Source: Candidatus Cryptobacteroides intestinavium (GTDB taxonomy: Bacteria > Bacteroidota > Bacteroidia > Bacteroidales > UBA932). From it: a stretch of 55,506 bases of DNA. A model generated the notes under the pieces. The model was not told the DNA's origin. It did not search any database and saw only the letters and a program-made list of their open reading frames with translations. Below, in pieces: positions 25,961-35,118 of the stretch. Made by a program: the position numbers and the translations under genes. Each line of letters begins with the position of its first letter. Position 1 is the first letter of the stretch. The stretch is taken from the NCBI GenBank assembly GCA_017694845.1, contig JADIMI010000081.1, positions 1 to 55,506 of the forward strand, given 5' to 3'.

Positions 25961-26784
25961 AGGAAGCGTTGACAGATCAGAATATGGTACAGATAAGGAA
26001 GGTGGCTGTCATAGGGGCAGGAAACATAGGCGGTGCAATCGCGGCCGGGATGGCGGCAGGAGGGTCTGTCTCCCCGGCTGATATCATCGTCACGGCGAGA
26101 ACGAGCCGCTCTTTGGACAGGGTCCGGGCGATTTGCCAGGAGATTACGGGACATACGGATAACCGACTGGCTGTCGAGGGTGCGGATCTGGTTGTCCTTG
26201 CGGTGAAGCCTTGGCAGGCAGACCGGCTGGCGGCAGAAATTAAAGATCATATAGACTATCGGCGCACCGTGATTGCATCTGTGATTGCTGGATTGAGTTT
26301 CAGCGATCTTTATGAAATGTTCGGCCGTGTACCGGACAACGCGATGTACAGGATCATCCCGAATACGGCCATCTCGCAGCTGAAAAGTACGACATTTATT
26401 GCGGCAGACAGGGAGGATGCATCTGTTTCAAGGCAGATAGATTCCATATTCAGGAATATGGGGGAGGTGATATGGGTCGAGGAGAACCTGCTGCCGTATG
26501 GGATGGCTCTGGCATCTTGCGGGATTGCCTATGCACTGAGATATATCGAGGCTTCGATTGCAGGAGGAGTCTCTCTCGGCCTGCCGGAAGATGTGGCGCG
26601 CCGTGCTGTCATCGGTACGGTTGATGGGGCGGCGGCACTGCTGAGGTCAGGCGGTATGTCTCCTCGTCATGAGATTGACAGAGTGGCTACTCCGGGCGGA
26701 TATACGGCAAAGGGGCTGCAGTCCCTTGACGAGAACGGGTTCCCGGATGCTGTAGCTGCAGCTCTCCGCGCCTCCGCAGGCTGA
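25954..26784 (+). CDS. proC: Pyrroline-5-carboxylate reductase
   Basis: A 276-residue NAD(P)H enzyme catalysing the last step of proline synthesis. The Rossmann motif VIGAGNIGGAIAAGM lies near the start. Later family landmarks include VLAVKPWQ, RIIPNTAISQLKSTT, ASCGIAYALRYIEA and the C-terminal VATPGGYTAKGLQSLDENGF (normally SPGGTT). The start could be ATG 25954 (inside thrC) or ATG 25984 just before the Rossmann strand. With proB and proA it makes a complete glutamate-to-proline set in one place, separated from proB by a repeat-bearing 68-bp gap. Confidence 0.93.
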   Translation: MLKEALTDQNMVQIRKVAVIGAGNIGGAIAAGMAAGGSVSPADIIVTARTSRSLDRVRAICQEITGHTDNRLAVEGADLVVLAVKPWQADRLAAEIKDHIDYRRTVIASVIAGLSFSDLYEMFGRVPDNAMYRIIPNTAISQLKSTTFIAADREDASVSRQIDSIFRNMGEVIWVEENLLPYGMALASCGIAYALRYIEASIAGGVSLGLPEDVARRAVIGTVDGAAALLRSGGMSPRHEIDRVATPGGYTAKGLQSLDENGFPDAVAAALRASAG

Positions 26785-26835
26785 CTCTGTCATTCTGAAC
26801 GTGTCTCTGTCATTCTGAACGAAGTGAAGAATCTG
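26785..26835. repeat. Dispersed short repeat, locus A
   Basis: Two copies of CTCTGTCATTCTGAACG in direct orientation with a 20-bp period (26785 and 26805); the second continues into AAGTGAAGAATCTG. The same core occurs at 30933-31104 and, with C for T and G for A changes, at 42983-43070. It fills the gap between proC and proB. Confidence 0.8.
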
Positions 26836-26852
26836 CTAAAAAGAACAACAAT

Positions 26853-27644
26853 ATGAATTACCGCTTTTCAAGAGTCGTTGTCAAGGTCGGGAGCAATGTC
26901 CTGACAAGGAAGGATGGTTCACCGGACATCGCTATGATGGTCGGGATTGTCAGTCAGATAGCAGCCTTGAGAGAGGCAGGAGTGGAAGTGCTTCTTGTAT
27001 CTTCCGGCGCTGTCGCTTCCGGGAGAGGTGTGCTGAAAGCCAGCGGGAGTCTGGATGATGTGTCTCAGAGACAGCTGTATTCCGCTGTAGGCCAGGCCAG
27101 GCTCATCAACCGCTATTATGACTTCTTCGCCGGCTACGGTATAGTGTGCGGGCAGGTGCTCACCACAAAAGAGAGCCTTATGCTTGAAGACCATTACCGC
27201 AATCAGCGTAACTGTATGGCAGTGATGCTTGAACATGGTGTCATACCTGTGATTAACGAGAATGATGCAGTATCCGTGACAGAACTTATGTTCACGGACA
27301 ACGATGAACTGTCAGGTCTGGTGGCAGAGATGATGCAGGCACAGTGTCTTGTCCTTCTTAGCAATGTAGATGGACTTTACAGCGGTGATCCGGAAAGCCC
27401 CGGCAGCCGCCTTGTCAGAGAGGTGATGCCCGGGGATGAAATCACGGGTTATATCGGAGAGTCCAGGTCTTCGTTCGGCAGGGGAGGGATGTCAGCCAAA
27501 TGCCGGATTGCGGCGGGCACCGCGGAGAAAGGCATAGAGGTTATCATTGCAGATGGACGCCGCAGCGACATTATCCTGTCGGTCCTTTCTGAAAACTGCA
27601 TTGATGTTCCGTGCACACGTTTCATTCCAACCGTTTCGATATGA
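26853..27644 (+). CDS. proB: Glutamate 5-kinase, short form without PUA domain
   Basis: A 263-residue amino-acid kinase that phosphorylates the gamma-carboxyl of glutamate. The start [12 protein letters not shown] binds [16 protein letters not shown] and [12 protein letters not shown] bind glutamate, and RGGMSAK is the late nucleotide motif. Many bacterial ProB proteins are about 370 residues with a C-terminal PUA domain; that domain is absent, as in several other short forms. The stop overlaps the proA start by 4 bp. Confidence 0.95.
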   Translation: MNYRFSRVVVKVGSNVLTRKDGSPDIAMMVGIVSQIAALREAGVEVLLVSSGAVASGRGVLKASGSLDDVSQRQLYSAVGQARLINRYYDFFAGYGIVCGQVLTTKESLMLEDHYRNQRNCMAVMLEHGVIPVINENDAVSVTELMFTDNDELSGLVAEMMQAQCLVLLSNVDGLYSGDPESPGSRLVREVMPGDEITGYIGESRSSFGRGGMSAKCRIAAGTAEKGIEVIIADGRRSDIILSVLSENCIDVPCTRFIPTVSI

Positions 27645-28897
27645 CTATGATATATGATACATTCTTTATACAGGCACGCAGAGCCTCGCTGTCGCTGGCT
27701 CAGATGTACGCCGGTCAGATAGATGCAATATTGCTGCATCTGGCTGATATGATACTTGACAATGCAGAGGATATCCTTGCCGCCAACACGTATGATCTTT
27801 CTGCAATGGATGCCGATGATCCCCGGTATGACAGACTGAGGCTTGACAGATCCAGACTGGAGACCATTGCGTCAGATGTCAGGAATGTGGCTGCCCTTCC
27901 ATCTCCTCTCGGTATGGAGCTCGACAGGAGGGTATGCCGTAACGGAATGGAGATCCGTAAGGTATCTGTACCTTTCGGAGTCATCGGGGTGATATATGAA
28001 GCCAGGCCTAATGTGGGGGTTGATGTCTTCACTCTCTGTCTGAAATCGGGGAATTCATGTATCCTCAAGGGCGGATCCGATGCGGCAGCCTCCAATGCAG
28101 CGATAGTCTCCCTTATAAAACAGGTGCTGAGAGAATGTGATGCCGATGAGGACATCGTGTCTCTGCTGCCTCCTTCGAGGGAATCCGCCGTCGCGCTCAT
28201 GAATGCGACCGGAAAGGTTGACCTGCTGATCCCCAGGGGAGGAAGAGGACTGATAGACTATGTAAGGGATAATGCCAGGGTCCCTGTGATAGAGACAGGC
28301 GCCGGGATCTGCCATACATATTTCGACAGGGCAGGCGATCTGCTGAAAGGGAGGGATATCATCTGCAACGCCAAGACAAGGAGAGTGAGTGTATGCAACG
28401 CCCTGGACTGTCTTGTCATCCACCGCGACAGGCTTGCCGACCTTCATATACTCTGTGAAGGTCTGGTTTCTCACAATGTCATTATATACGCGGATGAGCC
28501 TGCGTATGCGGCTCTTGACGGACATTATCCGTCATATCTTCTGCGACGGGCAGATGAAAGCAGTTTCGGTACGGAATATCTGTCATATATGATGTCGGTG
28601 AAGACAGTGGATGATATCTATGGTGCACTGGAGCATATCGGCAGATATTCTTCAAAGCACAGCGAGGCTATTGTTTCGGAGGACAACGGTGCCATAGCGC
28701 TGTTCCAGAAGATGGTGGATGCAGCGTGCGTCTATGCCAATGTATCCACCGCGTTCACGGATGGGGCGCAGTTCGGCCTCGGTGCCGAGATAGGCATCAG
28801 CACGCAGAAGCTCCACGCCAGGGGACCGATGTCGTTGCGGGAACTCACCACATATAAGTATCTGATAACAGGATCAGGGCAGATCAGGGAACCGTAA
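27641..28897 (+). CDS. proA: Gamma-glutamyl phosphate reductase
   Basis: A 418-residue NADPH-dependent aldehyde dehydrogenase-fold enzyme that makes glutamate 5-semialdehyde. Markers are [61 protein letters not shown], and [19 protein letters not shown] with the catalytic Cys. The start at 27641 gives the ATGA overlap with proB; an in-frame GTG at 27611 lies inside proB and was rejected. Confidence 0.96.
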   Translation: MTMIYDTFFIQARRASLSLAQMYAGQIDAILLHLADMILDNAEDILAANTYDLSAMDADDPRYDRLRLDRSRLETIASDVRNVAALPSPLGMELDRRVCRNGMEIRKVSVPFGVIGVIYEARPNVGVDVFTLCLKSGNSCILKGGSDAAASNAAIVSLIKQVLRECDADEDIVSLLPPSRESAVALMNATGKVDLLIPRGGRGLIDYVRDNARVPVIETGAGICHTYFDRAGDLLKGRDIICNAKTRRVSVCNALDCLVIHRDRLADLHILCEGLVSHNVIIYADEPAYAALDGHYPSYLLRRADESSFGTEYLSYMMSVKTVDDIYGALEHIGRYSSKHSEAIVSEDNGAIALFQKMVDAACVYANVSTAFTDGAQFGLGAEIGISTQKLHARGPMSLRELTTYKYLITGSGQIREP

Positions 28898-28910
28898 CCC
28901 TCCCGGATGT

Positions 28911-29369
28911 CTACTGATGGCCTGCAAACCGCTCTTCCGCCAGTTTTTCGTATTTTGTCCCCGGCCGTCCATAGTTGGCGTAAGGCCAGATGGATATTCC
29001 TCCGCGAGGTGTGAATATTCCTGTGACTTCGATATATTTGGGATCCATCAGACGTATCAGGTCTTTCATTATGGTGTTCACGCAGTCTTCGTGGAAGTCC
29101 CCGTGGTTCCTGAAACTGAAAAGATACAGTTTCAGACTCTTGCTCTCCACCATACGTACATCAGGGATATAGCTGATCCTTATCTCGGCAAAATCAGGCT
29201 GGCCTGTTATGGGGCAGAGGCTTGTGAATTCCGGGCAGTTGAATCTCACCCAGTAGTCGTTTTCCGGATGTCTGTTCTCGAATGTCTCCAGTACTTCCGG
29301 AGCATAGTCGTTCCTGTATTCTGTCTTTTTCCCGAGGGCGTTCAGATTGTCAGTAGTCCTGTCCATCAT
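28911..29369 (-). CDS. queF: NADPH-dependent 7-cyano-7-deazaguanine reductase (preQ0 to preQ1), short form
   Basis: A 152-residue unimodular QueF of the tunnelling fold. The nucleophile is Cys52 in [14 protein letters not shown] with general acid Asp59; the QueF motif VESKSLK is at 74-80, and [11 protein letters not shown] follows. It converts preQ0 to preQ1 for queuosine in tRNA. Its start overlaps the queC stop by 4 bp, so the two are coupled. QueD and QueE are not in this window. Confidence 0.96.
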   Translation of the reverse strand: MMDRTTDNLNALGKKTEYRNDYAPEVLETFENRHPENDYWVRFNCPEFTSLCPITGQPDFAEIRISYIPDVRMVESKSLKLYLFSFRNHGDFHEDCVNTIMKDLIRLMDPKYIEVTGIFTPRGGISIWPYANYGRPGTKYEKLAEERFAGHQ

Positions 29370-30022
29370 TTTCTGCTTTCAAGATATTTCTTAAGTCCTT
29401 CGTTTCTCAGCCTGCAGGCTGGGCAGTGCCCGCATCCATCCCCCGGTATCCCGTTGTAGCAGGTAAGAGTATCGTTGCGTACTATATCAAAGACACCGAG
29501 ACTGTCAGCCAGGGCCCAGGTCCGGGCCTTGTCTATCCACATAAGGGGAGTGTGGATGACGAACTGTTCGTCCATAGCCAGATTGAGCGTTACGTTCAAT
29601 GACCGGATGAACGAATCCCGGCAGTCAGGATAACCGCTGAAATCAGTCTGGGACACGCCTGTCACGATGTCATATATCCCGAGCTCCCTTGCATATACTG
29701 CCGCTATGCTGAGAAAGAACAGGTTCCGTCCCGGGACAAAAGTGTTTGGGCAGCTTCCTTCCGGTTTCTCACTGTCCATTATGATATCGGGATCGGTCAG
29801 AGAATTATGTCCTATTGAAGCAATGGATGCAATGTCAATGAGATGGAAGTCAACCCCGGCATTTTCTGCGATTTTTCTTGCCATCTCCACCTCCAGACTG
29901 TGTTTCTGCCCGTAGGTGAATGTAACCGTATGGACTTCCATAAAATTTTTCAGAGCCCAGAAGAGACAGGTTGTCGAATCCTGGCCGCCGCTGAAGACGA
30001 CCAATGCTTTATCCCTTTCCAT
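29366..30022 (-). CDS. queC: 7-cyano-7-deazaguanine synthase
   Basis: A 218-residue ATP-dependent enzyme making preQ0 from 7-carboxy-7-deazaguanine. The PP-loop SGGQDS is at 11-16, and a zinc site is formed by Cys188, Cys197, Cys200 and Cys203 near the C-terminus (DTLTCYN...GCGHCPAC). Length is normal. It lies 54 bp after the transporter gene and before queF, and is probably under the preQ1 control region at 30777-30817. Confidence 0.97.
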   Translation of the reverse strand: MERDKALVVFSGGQDSTTCLFWALKNFMEVHTVTFTYGQKHSLEVEMARKIAENAGVDFHLIDIASIASIGHNSLTDPDIIMDSEKPEGSCPNTFVPGRNLFFLSIAAVYARELGIYDIVTGVSQTDFSGYPDCRDSFIRSLNVTLNLAMDEQFVIHTPLMWIDKARTWALADSLGVFDIVRNDTLTCYNGIPGDGCGHCPACRLRNEGLKKYLESRK

Positions 30023-30076
30023 ATTTTTCTTGATTATATTGTAGATATTGTTTCGTGGTACTTGGTAATGAGAAGA

Positions 30077-30772
30077 CTAAATGTCGAACACCCTGAACGG
30101 ATTGTAGGAGATGCTGTCATCGAACGTATCCACTCCTTCGTGTTTTTTCAGACGGCGTACAACGATATTTGTGACCGGAAGAATCAGAATCTCGTATAAT
30201 GTCTTGAGCACAATCTGAGTGATCATCAGCTGCAGCATCTCGGTTATGCCCAGCCCCCAGAATGCTATTGGGAAGAAGATGATGGAATCGATGGTCTCCC
30301 CTCCGACAGAAGAAACCACGGCCCTGACAGAGAATCTCCTTCCTTTTGATGCCACCTTCATCCGGCTCATGATATATGCATTGACTGTCGAGCCGCATAT
30401 GAATGCCAGCATTGAAGCGAATGTGACCCGCGGCACCATTGCAAACACGTAATCGAAATGCGGTCCGCCATCCCAGAAAGGTGCGGCGGGGAGCAGCCGT
30501 ACAATCTGGGCCATTGCCACTACGAAGAAATTCATTGCAAAACCGCTCCAGATCACGAGTCTTGCCTTCCTGTAGCCCCATACCTCCACCAGGCAGTCGT
30601 TGATGATGTAGGATACAGGGAAGATAATCACACCTCCGGTCAGGGCGACAGGCCCGGCCATGAAAAGTTTTGTCTCGAACAGGTTTGATGCTATCAGGCA
30701 TACGTTGAATACGATCGCCATCAGCAGAAAAGATACAGACAGCTTCTGTCTGTCCGGTTTAATATTGTCCAT
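30077..30772 (-). CDS. Queuosine precursor transporter (YhhQ/QPTR family)
   Basis: A 231-residue inner-membrane protein with about six helices that takes up preQ0 and/or preQ1. Family landmarks are NLFETKLFMAGPVALTGGVIIFPVSYIINDCLVEVWGYRKAR and the mid-protein SVGGETIDSIIFFPIAFWG. The start at 30772 (MDNIKPD) was chosen over an ATG at 30814 because the latter lies inside the riboswitch-like element. It leads the transporter-queC-queF operon. Which precursor is carried is not decided by sequence. Confidence 0.93.
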   Translation of the reverse strand: MDNIKPDRQKLSVSFLLMAIVFNVCLIASNLFETKLFMAGPVALTGGVIIFPVSYIINDCLVEVWGYRKARLVIWSGFAMNFFVVAMAQIVRLLPAAPFWDGGPHFDYVFAMVPRVTFASMLAFICGSTVNAYIMSRMKVASKGRRFSVRAVVSSVGGETIDSIIFFPIAFWGLGITEMLQLMITQIVLKTLYEILILPVTNIVVRRLKKHEGVDTFDDSISYNPFRVFDI

Positions 30773-30776
30773 ATTG

Positions 30777-30817
30777 TCCTTGTTTTGATTGTTACGGGTG
30801 GTTACCAAGCACACCCG
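30777..30817 (-). promoter_or_regulatory. Probable preQ1-I riboswitch controlling the queuosine operon
   Basis: On the minus strand a 6-bp hairpin stem CGGGTG (30817-30812) pairs with CACCCG (30800-30795) around an 11-nt loop. In the loop, CTTG (30809-30806) can pair with CAAG (30782-30779) of the A-rich tail, forming the H-type pseudoknot of preQ1-I aptamers. The loop end GGTAAC and tail TAACAATCAAAACAAGGA closely resemble the Thermoanaerobacter tengcongensis aptamer. The paired CAAG is part of AAGGA, 4 nt before the ATG, so binding of preQ1 would hide the ribosome site. Confidence 0.85.
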
Positions 30818-30857
30818 GCAGCGTCTGTCCCGGTGATGGGTCTTTCTTCTGCGGCTG

Positions 30858-30888
30858 CAAAGGTATGCAAGATATTCAACAATCCAAA
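30858..30888 (-). promoter_or_regulatory. Promoter of the queuosine operon
   Basis: On the minus strand TTTG (complement of 30885-30888), 19 bp, then TACCTTTG (complement of 30858-30865). This is an exact Bacteroidota consensus match. The transcript would start near 30850, leaving a leader of about 80 nt that contains the preQ1-type element. Confidence 0.75.
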
Positions 30889-30932
30889 ATCAAAGTCGGA
30901 AATAAGTACGGACCCCAAAGGGGCGGTCTTTT

Positions 30933-31104
30933 GTCATCCTGAGCGTCCCCTTTGTCATCCTGAGCGTCAGCGAAGGATCTGGAGACACCATAACGATTCT
31001 CGCCTCCGGGTTCCCTCTCCAGATTCTTCACTTCGTTCAGAATGACATTGCTTCGTTCAGAATGACATTGCTTTGTTCAGAATGACATTGCTTTGTTCAG
31101 AATG
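30933..31104. repeat. Dispersed short repeat, locus B: inverted repeat with a 20-bp tandem array
   Basis: Two forward copies start at 30933 and 30954 (GTCATCCTGAGCG). An imperfect inverted repeat pairs 30954-30985 with 31016-31046 (arms about 31 bp, loop 30 bp). Three further 20-bp inverted units (ATTGCTTTGTTCAGAATGAC type) follow at 31047, 31067 and 31087. This fills most of the 530-bp gap between fabZ and the queuosine operon; the rest of that gap holds the que promoter and leader (30773-30888) and the fabZ terminator (31232-31272). I see no gene in it. Confidence 0.8.
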
Positions 31105-31231
31105 CCGGTGCGGGGCATTGATCCGTCCGAGACAACCAAGTTAAACACACATATAACAGATATCTTTAGGCGAACAGGAGGGCGGGAAGGGGTTGAGGAG
31201 GCGTGTCTATCCGCTCCCAGTACGATTCTCA

Positions 31232-31272
31232 TAAATAAAAGAAGAGACTGACCTCTGGAGATCAGCCTCTTC
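31232..31272 (-). terminator. Rho-independent terminator of the fab operon
   Basis: On the minus strand an 11-nt arm GAAGAGGCTGA (31272-31262) pairs with TCAGTCTCTTC (31251-31241), one mismatch-type pair only, followed by TTTTATTT. It lies 31 bp after the fabZ stop. Confidence 0.85.
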
Positions 31273-31302
31273 ATATCTGTTATGTCCAGTGAATAAGGAG
31301 GA

Positions 31303-31713
31303 CTAAACAAGAGCAAAGGACAGATTCCCTTTGCAGCAGAGCTTGCCGTTCACTTTCAGGCTGGCTTCACAGAAGAAGAGCATCCCTCTCTGGCTTGTCA
31401 GTCTGGCCGTGATTTCGCAAGTATCCCCCGGACGTACGATATTCTTGAATCTTACGTTATCGATACCGCTGTACAGGGTAGTGTGCCCTTTGATCAGATC
31501 CTTCACGAGCAGGGCGCAGCTCTGGGCCATTATCTCGCACTGGATCACTCCCGGGACGATCGGATTTCCGGGAAAATGTCCCCGGCAGAAAAATTCATCG
31601 TCACGTATTGTGTACTTTGCGTGAGCTACCCCTTCTTCATCGATATCTATCTCGTCCACAAGCAGCATCGGCTCGCGGTGCGGAAGATATTCTTTCAGTT
31701 CTTCTCTGTTCAT
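31303..31713 (-). CDS. fabZ: 3-hydroxyacyl-ACP dehydratase
   Basis: A 136-residue hotdog-fold dehydratase of type II fatty-acid synthesis. The catalytic pair is His46 in GHFPGNPIVPGV and Glu60 in QCEIMAQ. It begins LKEYLPHREPMLLVDEI, the FabZ start. It is last in the minus-strand run fabH-fabK-fabF-fabZ. No ketoreductase or dehydratase is encoded in the polyene-type cluster at 37.4-51.3 kb, so this enzyme is the nearest candidate to serve both pathways; that is inference. Confidence 0.92.
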   Translation of the reverse strand: MNREELKEYLPHREPMLLVDEIDIDEEGVAHAKYTIRDDEFFCRGHFPGNPIVPGVIQCEIMAQSCALLVKDLIKGHTTLYSGIDNVRFKNIVRPGDTCEITARLTSQRGMLFFCEASLKVNGKLCCKGNLSFALV

Positions 31714-31752
31714 AAATCCTTTGATTAAATGGTTCAGGTTTTAGTATTGTAG

Positions 31753-33009
31753 TCAGAATTTTCTGAAGGCAACGCAGCCGTTGTGTCCTCCGAAGCCGAG
31801 AGAATCTGAAATGGCTATTGTCAGGTCTGTCTTCACCGGCTTGTTAGGGGTATAGTCCAGATCGCATTCTGGATCCGGAGTATCCAGGTTGATGGTAGGA
31901 GGGACAATTCCGTTCTCGAGTGCAAGAACAGCCACGATTGCCTCCACACCTCCGGCAGCGCCGAGCATATGTCCTGTCATAGACTTTGTAGAGCTTATGT
32001 GCGCCTTGTGTGCAGCCTCTTCTCCCAGGGCGAGTTTGAATGACCTGGTCTCAGAAGAGTCGTTGAGAGGGGTTCCGGTGCCGTGCGCGTTGATGTAGAG
32101 ATTGTCCTTCGCTGCATCGAATCCTGCTTCATCGAGGGCTGCCTTGATAGCGGCTGCCTGAGTCGTGCCATCAGGACGAGGTGCAGTCACGTGGTATGCG
32201 TCGCAAGTGTTGCCGTATCCGCAGACTTCGGCAAGGATATGTGCCCCGCGGGCCACTGCGTGTTCATAATCTTCGAGGACAAGCATTCCTGCACCTTCCG
32301 CCATCACGAACCCGCCTCTGTTGGCATTGAAAGGAAGGGATGCGTATTTAGGGTCTTCCGCCCTTGAAAGGGCCTTGGCATTGGCGAATCCTGCTATTCC
32401 CAGAGGGATGGTGGCGGCTTCTGCGCCTCCTGCGATGATCGCATCTGCATAGCCGTGCAGGATTGCGCGGTATGCCTCGCCTACAGAATGCGTGGAAGTC
32501 GCGCAGGCGGTCACGATAGGAAGACACGGTCCGCATGCGTTGTTCCTGATCGCGATGTTTCCTGCAGCGATATTGGCGATCATTGTAGGGATGAAGTTAG
32601 GAGAGATCCATTTCGATCCATCCTTTATCATCTTTTCCGTCTCCCTGTACTGTACGGAGAATCCTCCGATTCCGGATCCCACATAGACGCCGAGTCTGAA
32701 TCTGTCTATATTGCCTCCCTCGGAGGTGTCAAGTCCAGACTGTTTCATCGCCTGGTATGCGGCAGCGACTGCAAATACGGAGAATTTGTCCTGTTTCCTT
32801 GCAAATGCAGGCTCGATACCGTAGTCGGCAGGATTGAAATTCTTTACTTCTCCTGCAATCCTGACAGGAAGGTCTTCTGTAGGGAATTCGGTGATGAAGT
32901 CTATTCCGCAGACTCCATCGAGAAGGCTTTTCCAGAAAGTTTCGATATTGTTGCCCACAGGTGTCACGACGCCTGCTCCGGTAACAACTACCCGTCTCTT
33001 ATTTTCCAT
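31753..33009 (-). CDS. fabF: Beta-ketoacyl-ACP synthase II
   Basis: A 418-residue elongating ketosynthase. The Cys-His-His triad is Cys169 (TACATSTHS), His309 (NAHGTGTPLND) and His347 (TGHMLGAAGG). The start MENKRRVVVTGAGVVTPVGN is standard. It is 17 bp after fabK and 39 bp before fabZ. It differs from the two ketosynthases in the polyene-type cluster by full consensus motifs, which supports a housekeeping role. Confidence 0.95.
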   Translation of the reverse strand: MENKRRVVVTGAGVVTPVGNNIETFWKSLLDGVCGIDFITEFPTEDLPVRIAGEVKNFNPADYGIEPAFARKQDKFSVFAVAAAYQAMKQSGLDTSEGGNIDRFRLGVYVGSGIGGFSVQYRETEKMIKDGSKWISPNFIPTMIANIAAGNIAIRNNACGPCLPIVTACATSTHSVGEAYRAILHGYADAIIAGGAEAATIPLGIAGFANAKALSRAEDPKYASLPFNANRGGFVMAEGAGMLVLEDYEHAVARGAHILAEVCGYGNTCDAYHVTAPRPDGTTQAAAIKAALDEAGFDAAKDNLYINAHGTGTPLNDSSETRSFKLALGEEAAHKAHISSTKSMTGHMLGAAGGVEAIVAVLALENGIVPPTINLDTPDPECDLDYTPNKPVKTDLTIAISDSLGFGGHNGCVAFRKF

Positions 33010-33027
33010 TATAAATGAGTTTTAAGT

Positions 33028-33975
33028 TTATATCAAATATTTTGCTGGAGCTTCGGAAAGTATTTTCTCTGCTCCGAGTATTATGTCTTCCACAATCGCT
33101 TTCGCAGGCTCTATCCTGTTGACCATTCCGGCGACCTCTCCGGCCATATAGCTTCCATCCTGGTCTCCTTCCTTCACCGCCTTGCGCAGGGCTCCTGTCC
33201 CGAATGCCAGTATCTCCTCGGATGTGACGGCCGGGTCGGCCTCCATTCTGGCGAATGTGTTGGAGAACGGTGACTTGAGCGACCTTACAGGATGTCCGAG
33301 AGTCTTCCCGGTCACGATAGTGGAGTTGTCTGTCGCCTTCAGTATCCTTTCCTTGTAGTTCTGGTGCACAGTGCACTCTTCAGCGGAAAGGAACCGTGTC
33401 CCGACCTGTATCGCATCCGCTCCAAGAATGAAGGCTGCTGCCGCCTGTCTCGGATCGGCGATTCCTCCTGCGCCTATCACGGGGATGCTGACAGCGTCCG
33501 CTACCTGAGGCAGAAGAGCCATTGTATGCAGCTCTCCGACGTGTCCTCCTGATTCCGCTCCCTCGGCCACAACGGCATCGGCTCCGAGAGCCTGCACTTT
33601 CAGCGCAAGGGCGACAGATGCCACTACAGGAATGACTGTAATGCCGGCAGCCTTCCACGCCTCCATATACGGGGCGGGAGACCCGGCTCCTGTCGTCAGT
33701 ATTTTCACTCCTTCTTCAATGACCATCTGCGCTATCTCTGCAGCATTGGGCGCCTGAAGCATTATGTTCACTCCGAACGGCTTGTCTGTCAGGTCTTTGC
33801 ACTTGCGGATCTCTGCTCTCACAGCATCTGTCCCGGCATTCACTGAAGATATGAGCCCGAGCCCTCCTGCATTCGAGACCGCTGCAGCAAGCGATGCATC
33901 AGCGATCCAGGCCATTCCTCCCTGGATTATCGGGTATCTGATACCGAGTATCTCTTTTATTCTGCTTTTTATCAT
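33028..33975 (-). CDS. fabK: Enoyl-ACP reductase II (FabK, flavoprotein)
   Basis: A 315-residue TIM-barrel FMN enzyme that reduces trans-2-enoyl-ACP. It has RYPIIQGGMAWIADASLAAAVSNAGGLG, GVNIMLQAP, VVAEGAESGGHVGE and PVIGAGGIADPRQAAAAFILGADAIQVGTRFL. The family also contains nitronate monooxygenases, but length, these motifs and the position between fabH and fabF support FabK. FabK is insensitive to triclosan-type FabI inhibitors. Confidence 0.92.
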   Translation of the reverse strand: MIKSRIKEILGIRYPIIQGGMAWIADASLAAAVSNAGGLGLISSVNAGTDAVRAEIRKCKDLTDKPFGVNIMLQAPNAAEIAQMVIEEGVKILTTGAGSPAPYMEAWKAAGITVIPVVASVALALKVQALGADAVVAEGAESGGHVGELHTMALLPQVADAVSIPVIGAGGIADPRQAAAAFILGADAIQVGTRFLSAEECTVHQNYKERILKATDNSTIVTGKTLGHPVRSLKSPFSNTFARMEADPAVTSEEILAFGTGALRKAVKEGDQDGSYMAGEVAGMVNRIEPAKAIVEDIILGAEKILSEAPAKYLI

Positions 33976-34011
33976 TGTATGCTTCTTTATCCGTTTGACG
34001 GTGTTGCGGAA

Positions 34012-34959
34012 TTACCATTCCAGGACTACTGCGCCGGAAATGAACCCTGCACCGAAAGCGCTCAAGGCAAGAATGTCACCTGGCTTGAACATTCCTTTCC
34101 TGTTGCATTCATCAAGCAGGATAGGGCAGCTTGCAGATGATGAGTTGCCGTGGTTCTCTACATTGGTAGGGAATTTCTCGGCCGGCTGACCAAGGAAGTC
34201 CTTTATAGAGTTGATAATTCTCAGGTTGGCCTGGTGAAGGAGATACCAGTTTACGTCATCCGCCTTCATCCCCAGACTGTCCAGGATATATTTAATGTCT
34301 CCGGAAGATGCCTTCACGGCGAATTTGAAAACATCCTGCCCTTTCATCTGGAGCGGAACCGATTCCTCCTCCTTTGTTATATAAGGGGTAGGTTCGAGTA
34401 TATGTTTCTGGTACAGCTTGTCTGTAGCGCTTGCAGCGGAAAGCTTGATGCCCTTGATATTGTCTCCCTCGGACAGGACGGCTGCACCGGCCCCGTCTCC
34501 GAAAAGGACACATACGCTGCGGTCTTTCCAGCTGGTCATCCTTGTAGGCTCTTCGGCGCATACGACAAGTACGTTCTTCACCCTGCCAGCTTTAAAATGC
34601 GATTCCGCAATGTCAAGGGCATAGATGAATCCAGCGCAGGCGCAGTTGATGTCCAGACACGGACAGGTGGCGCCTATCGCTCCCTGGATAATACAGCTTA
34701 AGGATGGCGTGATGTATTCGTTGACGACGTTGGAGCAGATGATCATATCGAGATCTTCCGCATTGACGCCGGCATCTGCAAGTGCCTTCCTTGCCGCCTC
34801 TGCCGCGAGGTCTTCCAGTTTCTCATCAGAAATTACGTGTCTTGTCTTTATGCCGGTCCGAGGATAGATCCACGCATCGCTCGTGTCAAGGAATTCGGAC
34901 AGCATATCGTTTGTGACGATCTTCTTAGGAAGAGCACTTCCCGTTCCTATAATTTTCAT
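34012..34959 (-). CDS. fabH: Beta-ketoacyl-ACP synthase III
   Basis: A 315-residue priming ketosynthase that condenses an acyl-CoA with malonyl-ACP. The triad is Cys108 (INCACAGF), His242 (LHQANLRI) and Asn272 (HGNSSSAS); PRTGIKTRH near 33 is the family marker. The start at 34959 gives MKIIGTGSALP; the longer open frame to 35049 adds 30 residues with no homology pattern. A minus-strand TATTTTTG element (complement of 34982-34989) sits 22 bp upstream. It heads the fab operon. Confidence 0.95.
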   Translation of the reverse strand: MKIIGTGSALPKKIVTNDMLSEFLDTSDAWIYPRTGIKTRHVISDEKLEDLAAEAARKALADAGVNAEDLDMIICSNVVNEYITPSLSCIIQGAIGATCPCLDINCACAGFIYALDIAESHFKAGRVKNVLVVCAEEPTRMTSWKDRSVCVLFGDGAGAAVLSEGDNIKGIKLSAASATDKLYQKHILEPTPYITKEEESVPLQMKGQDVFKFAVKASSGDIKYILDSLGMKADDVNWYLLHQANLRIINSIKDFLGQPAEKFPTNVENHGNSSSASCPILLDECNRKGMFKPGDILALSAFGAGFISGAVVLEW

Positions 34960-35069
34960 AGTAAATGCATTAAAAACCGGACAAAAATATAACCAAGAAT
35001 CCGAAAGAGAAAATATTTGTGGTTTTTCTTTCCTGTTTTCCGTCCACATACCTCGAAATGTGGTGAAAT

Positions 35070-35100
35070 TTTGCTATTTGTGGCGAAAAATCTAAATTTG
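35070..35100 (+). promoter_or_regulatory. Bacteroidota-type promoter for the LytTR gene
   Basis: TTTG at 35070-35073, exactly 19 bp, then TAAATTTG at 35093-35100. It sits 18 bp before the ATG at 35119, in the divergent gap with fabH. Confidence 0.75.
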
Positions 35101-35118
35101 CAGTAGAAAATCTAACAA

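Noticed and set aside
30785..31045. A plus-strand frame of 86 codons in the gap between the que and fab operons
   Set aside because: It runs across the preQ1-type element, the que promoter and the short repeats, and its product simply translates the repeat (HPERPLCHPER).
31026..31104. Tandem 20-bp units considered as a CRISPR array
   Set aside because: The units are directly adjacent with no spacers and no cas genes are near; they are partial copies of a dispersed repeat.
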